Source of the DNA: Trichostrongylus colubriformis
Lineage: Eukaryota; Nematoda; Chromadorea; Rhabditida; Trichostrongylidae
Direction: 5' to 3'
DNA length: 64,000 nt
NCBI GenBank assembly: GCA_963978905.1
Contig: OZ022261.1
Span: forward strand, 22,999,686-23,063,685
Notes under the pieces: model-generated
The model's database searches: none
What the model was told of the DNA's origin: nothing
Seen by the model: the letters and a program-made list of their open reading frames with translations, nothing else
Made by a program: the position numbers and the translations under genes
In this document: one piece after another, positions 45,992 through 58,360 of the stretch
Numbering within the stretch: the first letter of the stretch is position 1
Layout of the letters: each line of letters begins with the position of its first letter

Positions 45992-46753
45992 GAAGATCTT
46001 TCTAGCGAATTTGGAGTGAACAGCCTTTCCTGAATTAACTTAGACTGCTAGTGAATGTGAATGTGAATTCTACTTCAGCAATAAAAAGCATTAGAGTGGG
46101 TAAAGCTATTTCGATGTGTAAAAAGGTTCCCACAATGATGTGTCAGCTCGGTATAGCCCCGCTGCTACCCTTCCTTCATGTTGGAACCCATTCTCCACTT
46201 CACTGCCCTCAGCTCAACTACATGGGTGAAATTAACGTGGGTGTACTCACCTGCAGAATGCCAATCACCTTCCACAGGTGATACAAACATCAAAGGCACA
46301 CTCCGCGATAACCGGATAAGTCGACATACCTCCTTGAGGCAGTAGATCCTTGGGTAACTATCCCGGGTTTGCCTTGATGGCGGATCGGGGGCGCAAAAAT
46401 AGTGTACCCATGCTAATTACCTCAGAAACTGCCGCTCCAAGAAGGCATGTCGACATATCTGATTATCGTGGAGTGTGCCCTCAATGGGGGGGGGGGGGGC
46501 GGGGTGGAGGCTAGCGCATTCTAATAAGGAACCGGACGAACGCGTTTGCCGCACCTTACATATGGGCGACCGTGGAACCGACCCTCTGCTGTTGTAGCCA
46601 CATACTTCTTAGGCCAGTCAATATAATCGCGGGTGAAGAGGGAGTGTGGATAGCGAATCCCGGCTTGATCATACATATACAGCTGCAGTGAAATCTTGCT
46701 CCTCGTACGTGAGGAATTTGGGCAGCTATAACGTTTACTGCTTCACAACACGC
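45992..46753. other. Unassigned; 3' flank of the ion-channel gene
   Basis: No gene recognised. A G tract of about 14 lies near 46485-46499. The channel's polyadenylation site should be here on the minus strand, but I saw no convincing signal. Confidence 0.35.
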
Positions 46754-49700
46754 TCAAACTCGATGCACAGATTTCTGAAATCCTGTTACAAGTGTATCTT
46801 CCTCGGTTGTGTCATTAGACGAAAAACATAGAAGAAATAGATACACAGTTGGAGTCGTAACAATGATGAGAAACGCGAAAGCCATAATGTAGTCCAATCG
46901 ACGAGAAACCTGCAAATCACATCTCAAGAATGAAAACACACTACTCGGAGACATGTGTTAGAACCGAAGTTCTACAATACGGTGAAACTATAGGACGTAA
47001 ACAGCTAATTCGGTTACAACAGCATCCATCCTTCATTGAGGTCATCCAAGGATGTGAATTGTGGAGATTAGAAGCATCACGTGGAATTTTTAGAGTGCAC
47101 AGGAAAAGGAATTCTGATATCAGATTGGTGCATAAGTCGTGTGATACACGAGGCTTTTCAGGACCTTATCGCTTCAGAATTCTCAGATGTACAGTAGCAG
47201 TCAAAAATATAGGCGGTTTGGATAATAACCACGAATTTTTATATCGTTACATCTACATTGCATCTGTAATAACGTCACATCTCGCTACGTCTCTTCATTT
47301 TTCAATTTTTGGAAGCAATCTTTACTTAATGAAATAAAGTGTCTCAGTAGAGTAAGGTGCAGGGTGGGGTTGAAAAATTTATTTAACAGGATATTCTGAA
47401 GATGACCTACTCCGTGCCTCACCGCAGTAAAAGATTGTCATGGATTCCAATGACGATTGACAAAGTACTAACCTTACTCCTGGTCACTCCATGCATCCCT
47501 GCACGTTTCGTTGAGTTATGAGTTTTTGAGTTTTTTTTTTTCGTTTTTCTTATGGCTATTTGAATTTGACAAGAACAGTATTACGTTAGTAAAGCTCTAG
47601 TTGTGGCATTCTCGAGGGAACCCAGATCAAATAGGACCAAAAATCTAGCTATTGCCACGCGTAAAGACGATTTCCCACTCTTGTGCTGGTGGTGCGCCTT
47701 ATTTAGGTTAGCAGAGTACTCAGCGTTCACCTCTAGTTATAGGTCTCGCAGGCCTTTTGACAATCAAGGAGGGCATAAGAAAGATTCTGGTGACACAGCT
47801 GCCTTGTCTGAGTCACCGAACTGACAACGCATCTAAAGCGTCTTATGGGTAAATACTGTTACTGTTTATCGCGTGGTGACTCCGCATTCGCATCCAAATC
47901 TTCGAGTGGCACCTGTGGGTGCATGAACAGAGATTCTAAAGACACTTGTAATAAATCACGTGTCCGATCCGTAATATATGGAGTAGCGATACACCGTACG
48001 TGGCATTCGTAACTGTTTTCTTAACTAGGGCTCCTAAAGACAATTGCTATAAATTACGTGTCCAAACGTGGGATTTCGATTTTGAGTCGATTCTAACTAC
48101 AAATGAGCTTGATCGCCTTATACAAAACGTTTTGAGAAAATCATTGAAGTCTGCTCTAGCTCACTCTGGTGGTTGATACCTGATAAAGTTAAAAGCAACA
48201 GAACCTCAAAATTTCTTTCATGTATCGAAGGACATAAACACCAACCTAATGCTGTGGTCAGCGGTAAATTCAAACAGATGGTATGGTGTTTGATGCGATT
48301 CGAGGTGAATGATGTACCCCATTCGGCTGAACAAGGCTCCATTAAGGTGTGAATCGGAAGCGAACGCGTGACGAGCTTCCATGGCGGCCGCAAACTACAT
48401 GTTGACGTAGCTCTGATCGAGAAGCGATGGCGCACACGGAAGAGGACGTGCAAGGCCGCGTTCATAGTCAATGCAGGCGGGGCGTGGGTGCGTTCACAGA
48501 CAGCGAGGCAGTGTGGTACGGAAGAGGTGTAGGGACAATGCAGGCTGTGAGTTAGTGAAGAAAAGGCGGAGGGGCTGAGAGGCGCAGCCATACCCAACCA
48601 CCGGCGCCGCAGAGACAGAGGAATCGTGCACGGAAAATAGTTAATCTCTTACCCGTATATTTATGTTGTGTTATCTTAATAAAGGTAGCATGCAAAGATT
48701 CACGCGAAAAGTGAGAATCCGGGTAGGTTAAGCTCTTCGGAGTAGTGACTGCGAGGCGGGGTCACAGAGTAAATGGCCGCCCCGTCGTCCGCCGCGGTTG
48801 GAGACGAGGGGTGGGACTGTTTACGTAACTTTTTGTTTCCACTGTGTGTCTCCCACTGCGGCGGACGACGGGGTGGGCATTTACTCTGAGGCTCCGCGCC
48901 TTTCACCAACACCTTGAGGATCGCTATATTAGCCGGATGCTCACTTTTTCGCGTGAAACTTCGCATGCGACCCTTATTATGCAATTACAACACAAATATG
49001 TGGGGAACAGAGAAAAACGGTTTTCCGTGTCTTCCTTTGAGCAACACGTCCATGGCACTGCACTCAGAGCTTGCGACCGAAGTAACTTTTATGGTACGAG
49101 ATCTTGTCACTCACTTTGCCCCACTGTTCCGCTACCAGTCGACGTTTCCTGTTGACCAAATTCTGAAAAAGGTTGGTTTCTCTTGAAAACTTCCTGAAAA
49201 CAAGGCAAACAAGAAGGTCATCATCGATAGACGTGAATTCACAATTCTACCGCGAATACAGGCAGGGCTGAACTCTTCTTCAAGAATGAACATATATCGT
49301 AGTAGCCGTTTCGGTGGTGGTTGCAGCGGAGTTGAAAATCCCTGGAACCATTGAAAAGATGTATTCATGGCAACTCAAAGCAACTTCGAGGAGTACAGAC
49401 GTTCGCTTGTCAAAAGAAATTTTGTCATGTAATCAATACCACACCTTTGCGTGAACTCGCATGACAACCGATGTTAGAATAGTGGCAAGAGTGAGCATGA
49501 CAATATTGAAGTGGAAATATACAACTGAAAACTGACATTTTACAAAGGATCCATGCATTCAGAATATCGCGAAATCTCGAACTAGCCAAAAAATTGTTTC
49601 GTGCTCGTATAAGCCTGCGGATGCGAAATTGATGTGATTCTCTTATATCGTAGCAAGCTGATCCTACATTTTACAAGTTTTCAGCTATTTAGTGGTTCAA

Positions 49701-52700
49701 CTCAACTGAGAGTTCTGACGCTCGCACAACATATCTCTAATAAGTTGACGGTTTGCGACAAATTAACTTTTTGCAAATCCGCGCACTCGCCTCGATAGTG
49801 AAATTCAGGAGTTGACCAATTCGCAACGAGATCCATTCATTAAAAGGGATGCAGTCTCATCTAAACGGCACTATCATAGAAGCTGTTCTTATTCAGGCCC
49901 AGCTATCGCCATTTGCGGATCGCTCGGAACGCTACATGGATACATTTGACTTGAGGTTCAACAAATCTACATTCCAGCTAAGGTGGAAAGAAGACATCGG
50001 TCTCACGGAGAGCCGTCTTCTCACACTATGTTTGAACGGCTCCGAAACACAGTCCTGTTCTCGAGCTCTTTCTGGCCGCTTTACATCTAAGCTCAAAGTT
50101 ATTTCGAACATTCGGTCCTAGTTCGATAGAACAGGAGAAGAGAGGGTTCAAAACGTCATAAGAAAGATGGAAAAGGTAAAGATACACCGTAGGTGGTAAA
50201 CGAGAAAGTATCGTCATGATTGCTCAAGATATGTATTAGGTTGATTCATAATAAATCGGACAAATTGACCAATTTTAATCATTGTCGTATAACTTTTTTA
50301 CGACAACAGGGATTCACTTGAAATATACTCCATCTTTATCGATGACCTTCTGCCACGGTATAGGCAGATCATGGATGCCCTTGCTCCAGAAGGCCGGAAG
50401 CTGGAGCTCGAAGAAGTTGCCGAGTGCCGCCTTGACGTCGTCGCGAGTTTTGGAGTCTTGGCCGTCCATGTGGCGTTGGCTGTGGGAGAAAAGGTGGAAG
50501 TCTGAAGGGGCCAGCTCTGGGGAGTACGGTGGGTGTGGAAGCACGGTCCAACTGTACGACAGCAGCTCGGCCTTGGTCGATCTTGCAATGTGCGGTCTCG
50601 CGTTGTCGTGCTGGAAGTAGACATGTGACCGCCGCCGTAGCGAACTTTGGACATTGGCCTTCAATTCTCGTAATTGACGAACGTAGACGTCGGCGGATAC
50701 TGTGGTACCTTCATCGAGCAGCTCCCAGTACTCTACGCCGTGTACGCTCCACCAACCGCGGTTTTCGTCTTCGATGGAATAGTCGCCTGACGCAAACTTC
50801 GAATGCTACCACTACAGTGTACTTCTGTGAGCATGCTCCTTGTGAACTTCTATCAGACGTCTGCCGATATCCGCGGGTTCCTGGCCAGATAGCGATATAA
50901 ATAGTATGACGTTGCGGATGTGGTCTCTGGACCGCTTGAAATCGTGCGGCATTGTGGCGGAATGAATTTACTTTGGAGTGATTATTTTGCAGTACTTTGA
51001 AGAGCTTTTCATACTCATTCCAACGGTACCTCGCGCGTCCATTTTCGTTAATTCGTTACTGAGTTATGATCTCTAGAAATCATCACTACCATTTGTCCGA
51101 TTTATTATGAATCAACCTAATAATAGACGGGACAGTTACGCTGAACTTGGAGGACCGCACAACCTACAATGTGTTTTCATTCCAGTCGTTTGATTTGGTT
51201 GCTAAACATTTCGAAAGAACCATAAAACGGTGTTGGATAACAACTTGGGAATATGAGAAGTTCATACCCCTTTCACCATCCATTTCCACTTGTACTTCCC
51301 CAAAATTGCGGGTGATGTATTAAACGACTGCACAGATAGGGACAGTAAAATCCGGCGCATGATCCCTTTTTGTGATGGGCCGTCGGACAAAAATTAGTTG
51401 GTAGTCAGGATGTCTTCTCCATTCTTCTATCATAGTCCATCATATTGAGGGAACAACGGCGATTTCTAATCTCGTCACCAGTGTCAACAACCGTGACGCG
51501 AGTGGGGCTTAGTTAGCCCTCTGGAACCAGCGTAAAAGGGCGTTCCACACCTTTGGCCTTAAAAAGAGCGACTTCACGGAGCTGATTCATGGCAAATTTG
51601 GAATGCAACACATTCCAGTCCAATACAAGTCCTACGAACAGTATCGCTGTTTCCTATGGAAATGAGGGCAGTCCCACTCTGAGCACTGTATATCTTGACC
51701 GCATAGAGGCAGATCGTTGTCAAATGGAATAATCTTCAACAAGAGGTACAAGACGACGTCTACTTTTGGTCCATCGCTACCAAACCGAAGAGAACACTTC
51801 CGATTCAATCTCGCAAACCCTCGTACCAGGTTCACGGGGGAAAGCCGTATAAAGAGGGTTTCATACTATTCTCAAACGCAAGTTGCGTATCATGGAACCA
51901 AGGAACTCCTATGATGGACCACATATTACCGTCTTCTTCGGGAGAGGGGAGGGAGTTATATATAAGAGAGAGTCATGGCTGTAAGCGTAAGCAAAAATAT
52001 ATTAGGGAGCCTAAGGGACGTGCTGATGTACACCGTAGAGCACTAAGAATCCATCCTTTTATCCAAGCAAAAGTTTCTCCAATCACCATGCAATGAAAAA
52101 TGCTTCCGAAGCTCCCTCCGCACTCGTCATCGAAGCGCTACACAGCTCAATAGAGAGCATCTACTAGGACGCTGTGGTACAGCATTCACAGTCTCTGAGC
52201 GGTGAATGATTCCTACAGACTTCAGGGTTCGACATCTGCTCCCAACCTCCCGCAAGTGTCTCAAAATGTTTTTGTGGGAAAAGAGGATTTCCGTCAGCGT
52301 TCGAGGAAAGAACTGATGACCTACTTTGTAAAGGGATGACCTTTGGAAATCTTTCGAAAAAATCCTTGACTCACGTTTTATGGGTGCTGGCAGGTCCAAT
52401 CAAATGGATGGCCATATCTACTAAAATCTTATAATCTGTTGTTGCCTGGCATGCTAATCGAGGTTATTGCACTTGCCTCAAAAACTAAAATTCTACAAGT
52501 GCAGAATTGTGCACCCCTATGGAATAGAACCATCAGCCATTTCTTCGATCTATTTGGATCCTAGAGCTGCTCTGGGATACCATATAAAAGTTCCATTCTT
52601 TGCGTATGCTCCCTTGCATGTTGTAGTGAACCTCCTTCAAAGAGCTCTTCATACCCTATGAAGGACTTCTCTCGTGAGCAACTTCACTCGCTGCACGCCA

Positions 52701-55700
52701 GTAACTAATTGGGTACGTCGCGACCGTAAGCGTAAGAGTTACGATTCCGTCTTTATTTGGCTACCATAGCTTTATGGACTCACCTAACAACGGAACTCCT
52801 TCAGAACTATGCGGCACTTTTTCAGTGACAACGAGTGACAATACCGCCATACTAAGTATGGCTGTGACTCCAAGAGTGAATCGTTCCTGAAGACACAAAT
52901 AAAACACCATATCGGCGTGCAAATTTTGAATAGTCGTACCTGGCGTTCATGTTTCGTAGAAAATCTTGCGAATAGCCCACCTATAGAGAGCATACATATG
53001 ATATAACTCGGTAATACTAGGCTAACAAGGTAATAGAAGGGTTTCCGTGCTATCACCACAAAATACCGAGCCTCAGTGACAATCATTCCTTCGTGGTCGT
53101 ACAGGGCTTGTCTGATACCAATATCCTGAAGCAAAAAATTGATATCGGCTCCAGTTCTTGGTTCATAGATGATCGGTAGATCTCTAGAATCGATTTGCTC
53201 ACATGTAAAGCCCACTCCTCATTTGCCGAATAATGCTGGAGATAGGGTTTTCTCGTGGCATTCAGTTGTAGTTTATCCTCTCCATAACCCCAAGAAGCGA
53301 TCTGTAATGAAGTCGATAAGCCCATTTTTTCGAACGCTCTGTAGGGGCACTATTGCGGTAACGTGTTGCCAACCACGGAAGCCGTTGTTCAATGTTGTGG
53401 TGAGACCTGAGTATGAGGATTAGCGCCTCCGTGGATGTCCATGATTAGTAAAGTAAATCACCGCAAAAATACCACACATATTTGGTACCCACTCGTAGTT
53501 CACACGTCTGACTGTCAAAAGGAAACTGTGCGATCCCTGAAAAACTCAGACTTTATCGCATCATGACTCATTGTTGAATATGTGCATCACAGTTAAAATC
53601 TTGATCGCGGACTCGAAACAGTGAAGCTATGATGGGAACGGTAGCTTTCCAGTTTTCGCGCGGAGCATGTTCAAGAACCTTCAACGATCTCACCCATTAA
53701 TGCTTCTTCCGAAGGTGTCGTTAATAGGAGCTGTGGAAGAAGCGTACTGTCAATGTCAGGGGAATTGAAAATAGCTTATCTATGGCACTCATAGGATCTG
53801 ACTAACTTCGCCACGGTACACCGAGTGCAGGGTGTGTCCATGACGGAGTCATGGAGAGCGGGGTAGCGTTCAATGTTTGGTTGGCCTAGCCTAGACTTCA
53901 GCAACCTCACTTCAGTGATGAAAGAGGCACGAAATCAAACCCCTCGTGGCTCGGAGCTCTGTCGGGAATTCTTCTATAGGGGTCGCGGTTTGGCTTGGAA
54001 GGGGTATAATGGGCATTACGGGGTCGTATTTCCCGAGAAATTTCTCGAAACATACTTAGTCACATTAGCACCTTTGAGAAGAACCCATCACCATAGAGAA
54101 AATTTTGGGCCATTTGCTTGATCTCTAAAAAAGGTTAGAAGGTCGTCATTCGATAATCGTACTTGCTGTATGTAGTAGTGGTATGGGTGATTATCAATCG
54201 ATTGACCACCTTTTGAGAATACTGCTTGGAGATAGACACAGACAGTCCGGAAGGGAACATGGTCAAGTTCCCGTCGAGGAATTTTCGACAAGGGGTCGTA
54301 TTTAGTCCGCTAAGAGGGGGTCGTAATCGTAAAGATAGGCAGGGGTCAATGGAATTTCTCAGGGTTTAAAGTATAAGGAGGAGACTCGATGAAAGCGACT
54401 AGTTGAGCTCAAATGCGAAAATAATACTTAGTTGAATCTCCCCATAAAGATCTCGGAGAGTGTACAGAAAGAGGTACCCACAGCTAGGAAGAATTTTCGA
54501 GATAGGTGCTTAAGACCTTATCATTAGAGAGGAGAGCGTATGTACTGTGAAAGATTGAGCTTCAGTCAAGCTTCTTTGAAAAGTGTTCAAATTTACTTAA
54601 GAGGAGATAACGCCCTGCAATCGCAATGAAGAACGCTACGTCGCCTTTATGTAGGTTCTATTAGCTGCTTCACCCCTCTTTTATCATCTTTTATCACTGC
54701 AGCATTACTTGTACGACTTCACCCTTGCCTATCAAATCAGTTATTATATCTATTTCATTGAATTATCTATTATCTGTTTATCCTCATCTACTTTATCTTT
54801 ATCTTCTACCTACTATCCATTTACTTTTAGGTTTCTCCTCTGTCATCAGAGCCATGACCGGCAACGCCCCGGATCCGGAACGAATATTGAACTTTGTTAA
54901 GGCCTTTAATTTTTTTTGTCTTTCTTACTTTGTTACGAGCTTGGGTCCAGATTTTTCCCGTAGGGACTCCCTTGATCAATGCATTGACTGGGTAGAAAGT
55001 CGAGGAAATACCTAAGCTAAAAGAAGGTGAGAGGGGGTCATATGGAAGACCCCTCTCGAGATAATCGTAATTTTCGAAAAATTTTCCACGACTTCACGCT
55101 TGACCCTGAGATGGAGTCCTGTTACGCATGGAATGTCTGGAGGGAGATTTTTCCCTAAATTATCCTCGACGCCAAGATCCACCCTAGGTACTGCATGAAG
55201 ATCGGTGGTATAAAAGGGATCCAATTTCTTGGAATTCTGGCGATTTTAACCGGTTTTGCTACCATTCAGATATTACAGTGGAATGAACCTTACAATGAAA
55301 ATAATGAACCTTACAATAGACATTATTACCTATCCGACACATAACGGAGTAGATGGCTGGATATGAGAACGTTACTCGGCCATTGTATTGAACGCGGATT
55401 GGAGATCTTACTGAATGCAGTAGTTCTTGATGATTCAGCCTGTAATTAGTTCTTGTTATCGACATTCCTTTTCATATTTACGGAGGAACTAATCAAGAGG
55501 ACCATGGAGTTTACATTATGGGAGTGCGGTCACGGCACACCAGCAAGCTGCAGCCATGACCGAACTGCACGGTAAAGGGGTGCTCTCACGGCTGTGATTT
55601 CGATCAGCAGAGCGATGTAGCGGCCTGATGAACATGTCTGAGACGAGAACGAACGAGTGATATGCGTCCTATTACTCAGGTTTTCAGAAGTTCCATTTCT

Positions 55701-57936
55701 TTTTTCCCTTCCAGCAGTACTTAGGAACTCTCGTCGAAGGAGTGTTATGGGCAATCAGGCCGAACATGAAAAGATTGTCGAACGTGATTGAGGTGCTTGA
55801 TCGAATGAAAGCAAAGAAAAAGGGCATGAAATGGTCAAAATCAGAGAAATGGGATACCTTCCCTCTTTCATTCCAGAAGGGGCGAGTCAGGATTTTGAAG
55901 GAACGACCAAAAAAGGGAGGCCGCTCCAGGGTCAAGCCTCCGTCGAGCAATCCTCGACGGGGTGGGGGTCTTATTTGGTCCGCTGGGAGGGAAGGGGTCG
56001 TAATCGCTGAGGTAGGCAGTGATGAGCGGATTTCCTCAGGCTGAGAGTCCAAAGTGTAAAGGGGGAGATGTGATAAAATCAACCAATTGGATACGAACCC
56101 GAAACTAATTAATTTAATCATCATAGAAACCTCATGCGTGGCGCAATCTACAACAAAGCCAGCCAATGCCAATAACCAATTGTTGGTCCGCTGGCACCAA
56201 AACCGCGTACAGAGACACTTCCGAAATCACCGATCAACCGTGGGGCGATATCTAACTTTGGGTACCATCGTGGACGAATACTTCAGAAACTATGGGACGA
56301 AAAGGATAAACTACCTGATATGAACCTCTCTCATATCTTACTACGATTGTGGCACGCAACATGATGCTAGCAAGCCGCTATGCGGTTCGGAGAAGCATTT
56401 GAATTCACTAGGAGTGGGGAGAAATCCTCATGCATGGCGCGCCGAGGCCACCCGAGGCCAACCACCCTCTCGCTGGCCTTCGGAGAGCAGAAGATGCGTA
56501 CCGGAGGCGTAACAGACCTTATGGGTAATTTTTTCCAATGATTCGTGGAAAGATCTCGCAACTTTGACGAAACAAAAATTTTCCTCGATTGGCTTCCCTT
56601 AAAATAACCTCTTTCATTTTGGAGATAGGCATAATGTAGGTAATTAATTACAAGCGGCAACTTTGCAGACCCCGAACAAGAAGATCGCACTTCATAGTTA
56701 GTTAGGTTTAGGAAGTTATGACCATTTGGAGCAAATCATTTCGAAATTTTACAAAATTTTCATCGACTCGATACCCATATCGAGAACTACGCAACAAGCA
56801 AGGAAATCGAGCGGCAATTAGCTTGGTCTAAGGAAGTCACCACGAAAACAGTTTACAACTTCGAAAGATGGGTCTAAGTAAAGTCTCAAGTATTCAAAAA
56901 ATGTCCAAGTTTGGATGGAAAAGATACCGCGCCCCATCTGATCGCTATTGCGGTAGAGACGCGGCAATCAGATGGGGAGCAGGGGATCGTAATACATGGC
57001 TCCTGTTCAGTTTCTAACTTTTCTACTCTTGTTTTTTCGTCCTTTATCCCTGCCACATAACTTGCATGACTTTTAGGTTTTCTTCTTTGTCGGACTAGCA
57101 CATTACCAATGGTTGACCACGCTTTTGTTTCGCAATCTGAGTATTGAAATTTGTTAGGTTCTTATTTCTTTCATTTTGTCAGGAGTCGGGCCTTTGTTTT
57201 TTGACCACAGGCTCTTCATTTCCTTGTCGAATCGCACTGGCTGGGTAGAAACCACGAAGTAGCGGAACCTAAATAAGGGGAGGGGAGGAGGTTCGTATGG
57301 GGCTCCCCTTCAGGGGAAAGGGTCGTATTGTTTGGAATTTTTTTCGATGCCACGCTTGACCCTGCGTACAGCTGCCGCACCGCCATGGAAGAAATGCTGT
57401 GCGTAAGCGTATGTGTCCTGAAGAATGATTCACACCTCGAAGCTGAACTGCTGTGCTCTCATACAAATACTGTAAAACTTGGTATATAGCGATAAAGCTG
57501 TGAAAGGGGGGAAAATACAATAACTCGTGCATATATTCACAGCGCATGGAACGAGCACTCTAACTAACTGTGCACCAACATGTTAAAGACGATTATGTCT
57601 GGTACCCATATGGCCTCTTCTGGGAGCCATGTCTCTCGAAGGCCAGAAAAATTCGTGGGATCCCAGCTCAATGTTGGATCTTCCCATTCCTAAAATACTT
57701 TTCTAGAGAAGTCTTTCGCAATATTGCAGTATCGCGTATAACCGGCTTACCTCAACAACATAAACGAGCACAATCATAATTTGTTTGAGTTCATCAACGG
57801 TGTGAATATGAACGAGTTCCATTTCGTGAGTGATCACAACCGTGCCGTCTGGTGGAGCGCATCTGAACTGTTTCCCTATCAAAACTGCCACAAATAAGGA
57901 AATTGAAAAATGTAGTAAATGCCGAAAAGCAACCAA
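46754..57936 (-). CDS. Cys-loop ligand-gated ion channel subunit, cation type (10 exons, 371 aa)
   Basis: Pentameric neurotransmitter-receptor subunit of the plasma membrane. Minus-strand exons: 57936-57751, 57689-57576, 57469-57370, 53536-53493, 53301-53203, 53125-52940, 52886-52784, 49524-49445, 49162-49115, 46909-46754; every phase joins with GT-AG introns. Residues 1-27 look like a signal peptide. The extracellular domain shows WEDPTLSWDPTNF, WVPDIIVFN, a Cys loop with Cys131 and Cys145 separated by 13 residues (CGSWIAQFPFDSQTC), ASWGYGEDKLQL and NEEW. M1 follows ARKPFYYLVSLVLPSYIIC. M2 is ERFTLGVTAILSMAVLSLVV, with Glu at -1', Leu at 9' and Glu at 20', predicting cation selectivity. M3 is YFHFNIVMLTLATILTSVVM; M4 is RLDYIMAFAFLIIVTTPTVY. 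Loop C lacks the vicinal Cys pair, so it is not an alpha-type nicotinic subunit. It resembles orphan nematode lgc channels; no single orthologue is claimed. The start ATG is the first before the signal sequence. Confidence 0.91.
48628..49029. repeat. Fold-back family B, copy 2, in channel intron 9
   Basis: Arms of about 93 bases (48628-48720 and 48935-49029) pair imperfectly, sharing TTCACGCGAAAA and GCATGC blocks. The inner pair CCCCGTCGTCCGCCGCGGTT / GCGGCGGACGACGGGG is near perfect. The element ends 86 bases from exon 9 (49115-49162). Confidence 0.85.
50236..51120 (-). mobile_element. mariner element, internally deleted, in channel intron 7
   Basis: Inverted ends TTAGGTTGATTCATAATAAA are flanked by TA (50234-50235, 51121-51122). 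The minus-strand transposase keeps its C-terminal half open at 50664-50314: QHDNARPHIARSTKAELLSY and HPPYSPELAPSDFHLFSH (second and third catalytic Asp), FWSKGIHDLPIPWQKVI. The upstream part is fragmented (GVEYWELLDEGTTVSADVYV). The N-terminal DNA-binding domain is mostly missing. Length is 885 bp against about 1.3 kb for a complete element. Confidence 0.93.
54284..57365 (+). repeat. Diverged duplicated intron sequence (two copies) in channel intron 3
   Basis: Blocks near 54284-54390 and 54800-55120 recur in order at 55962-56080 and 57020-57365. Examples are GGGGTCGTATTTAGTCCGCT with GGGGGTCTTATTTGGTCCGC, and CACGCTTGACCCTG at 55096 and 57352. Offsets differ (about 1.67 and 2.25 kb), so indels or insertions followed the duplication. 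The right copy ends at the splice donor of channel exon 3. No coding sequence recognised. Confidence 0.6.
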
Positions 57937-58239
57937 TGATGTTGGAGTTCAATATGAGAGGTCTTGTGAAGTGCTTAGAAATTACATCAGACGTGGCCAA
58001 GAAGCGTCGCAGGTCTTTCCACATGGATTTTTCCGAGCGCGCTAAGCTAATGATAAGACACGTGTGGTGCCACGGGCTGAGGAGATATCCAGCGATCCTA
58101 CGATTGGTCTGCCTCAGTTAGGCAGCTAGCACCTACAAGACATGCGCGAGCTTACCCTCCACGAGCGGATCAGCGCACAGCGCAAACAAAGGTCATGTAC
58201 ATAGCCTCAGGTGACACTTGAGCTTGAAAGTCATCAAGT
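57937..58239. other. 5' flank of the ion-channel gene
   Basis: Presumptive promoter side of the minus-strand channel gene. No motif identified. Confidence 0.35.
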
Positions 58240-58296
58240 GGTCCTGTGGCCTCTCCGGATCCGAAGATTGTGTGTTCGAGTCCCACCTAGTCCGAA
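58240..58296 (+). pseudogene. tRNA-Arg(CCG)-like fragment
   Basis: CTCCGGATCCGAAGATTG followed by TGTTCGAGTCCCAC resembles the anticodon and T arms of tRNA-Arg with anticodon CCG. Most of the D arm is missing (GTGGCC leads straight into the anticodon arm) and the acceptor ends do not pair well. Probably a tRNA pseudogene or the head of a tRNA-derived SINE, not a working tRNA. Confidence 0.6.
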
Positions 58297-58360
58297 CTTT
58301 TGCATTTGAGGCGCGGTCTTCAGAAACGTACACGTGTGCCACGAAAGAAGTGGCGTTATA

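Noticed and set aside
46930..47337. 135-residue plus-strand open frame
   Set aside because: Antisense within channel intron 9, no domain, no splice support.
48118..48597. 159-residue minus-strand open frame inside the channel gene
   Set aside because: Lies in intron 9, has low-complexity Ser/His content and overlaps a dispersed repeat shared with 7295-7400.
48914..49186. Plus-strand frame ending FRYQSTFPVDQILKKVGF
   Set aside because: It is the antisense of channel exon 9 and a fold-back arm.
50282..50900. Plus-strand frames of 112 and 123 residues
   Set aside because: Shadows of the minus-strand mariner transposase.
53320..53420. Minus-strand TLNNGFRGWQHVTAIVPLQS as a channel exon
   Set aside because: It lies inside the intron between exons 4 and 5; those exons join in phase without it.
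55684..56172. 162-residue minus-strand open frame in channel intron 3
   Set aside because: Within duplicated repeat sequence; does not fit the channel phases or show a domain.
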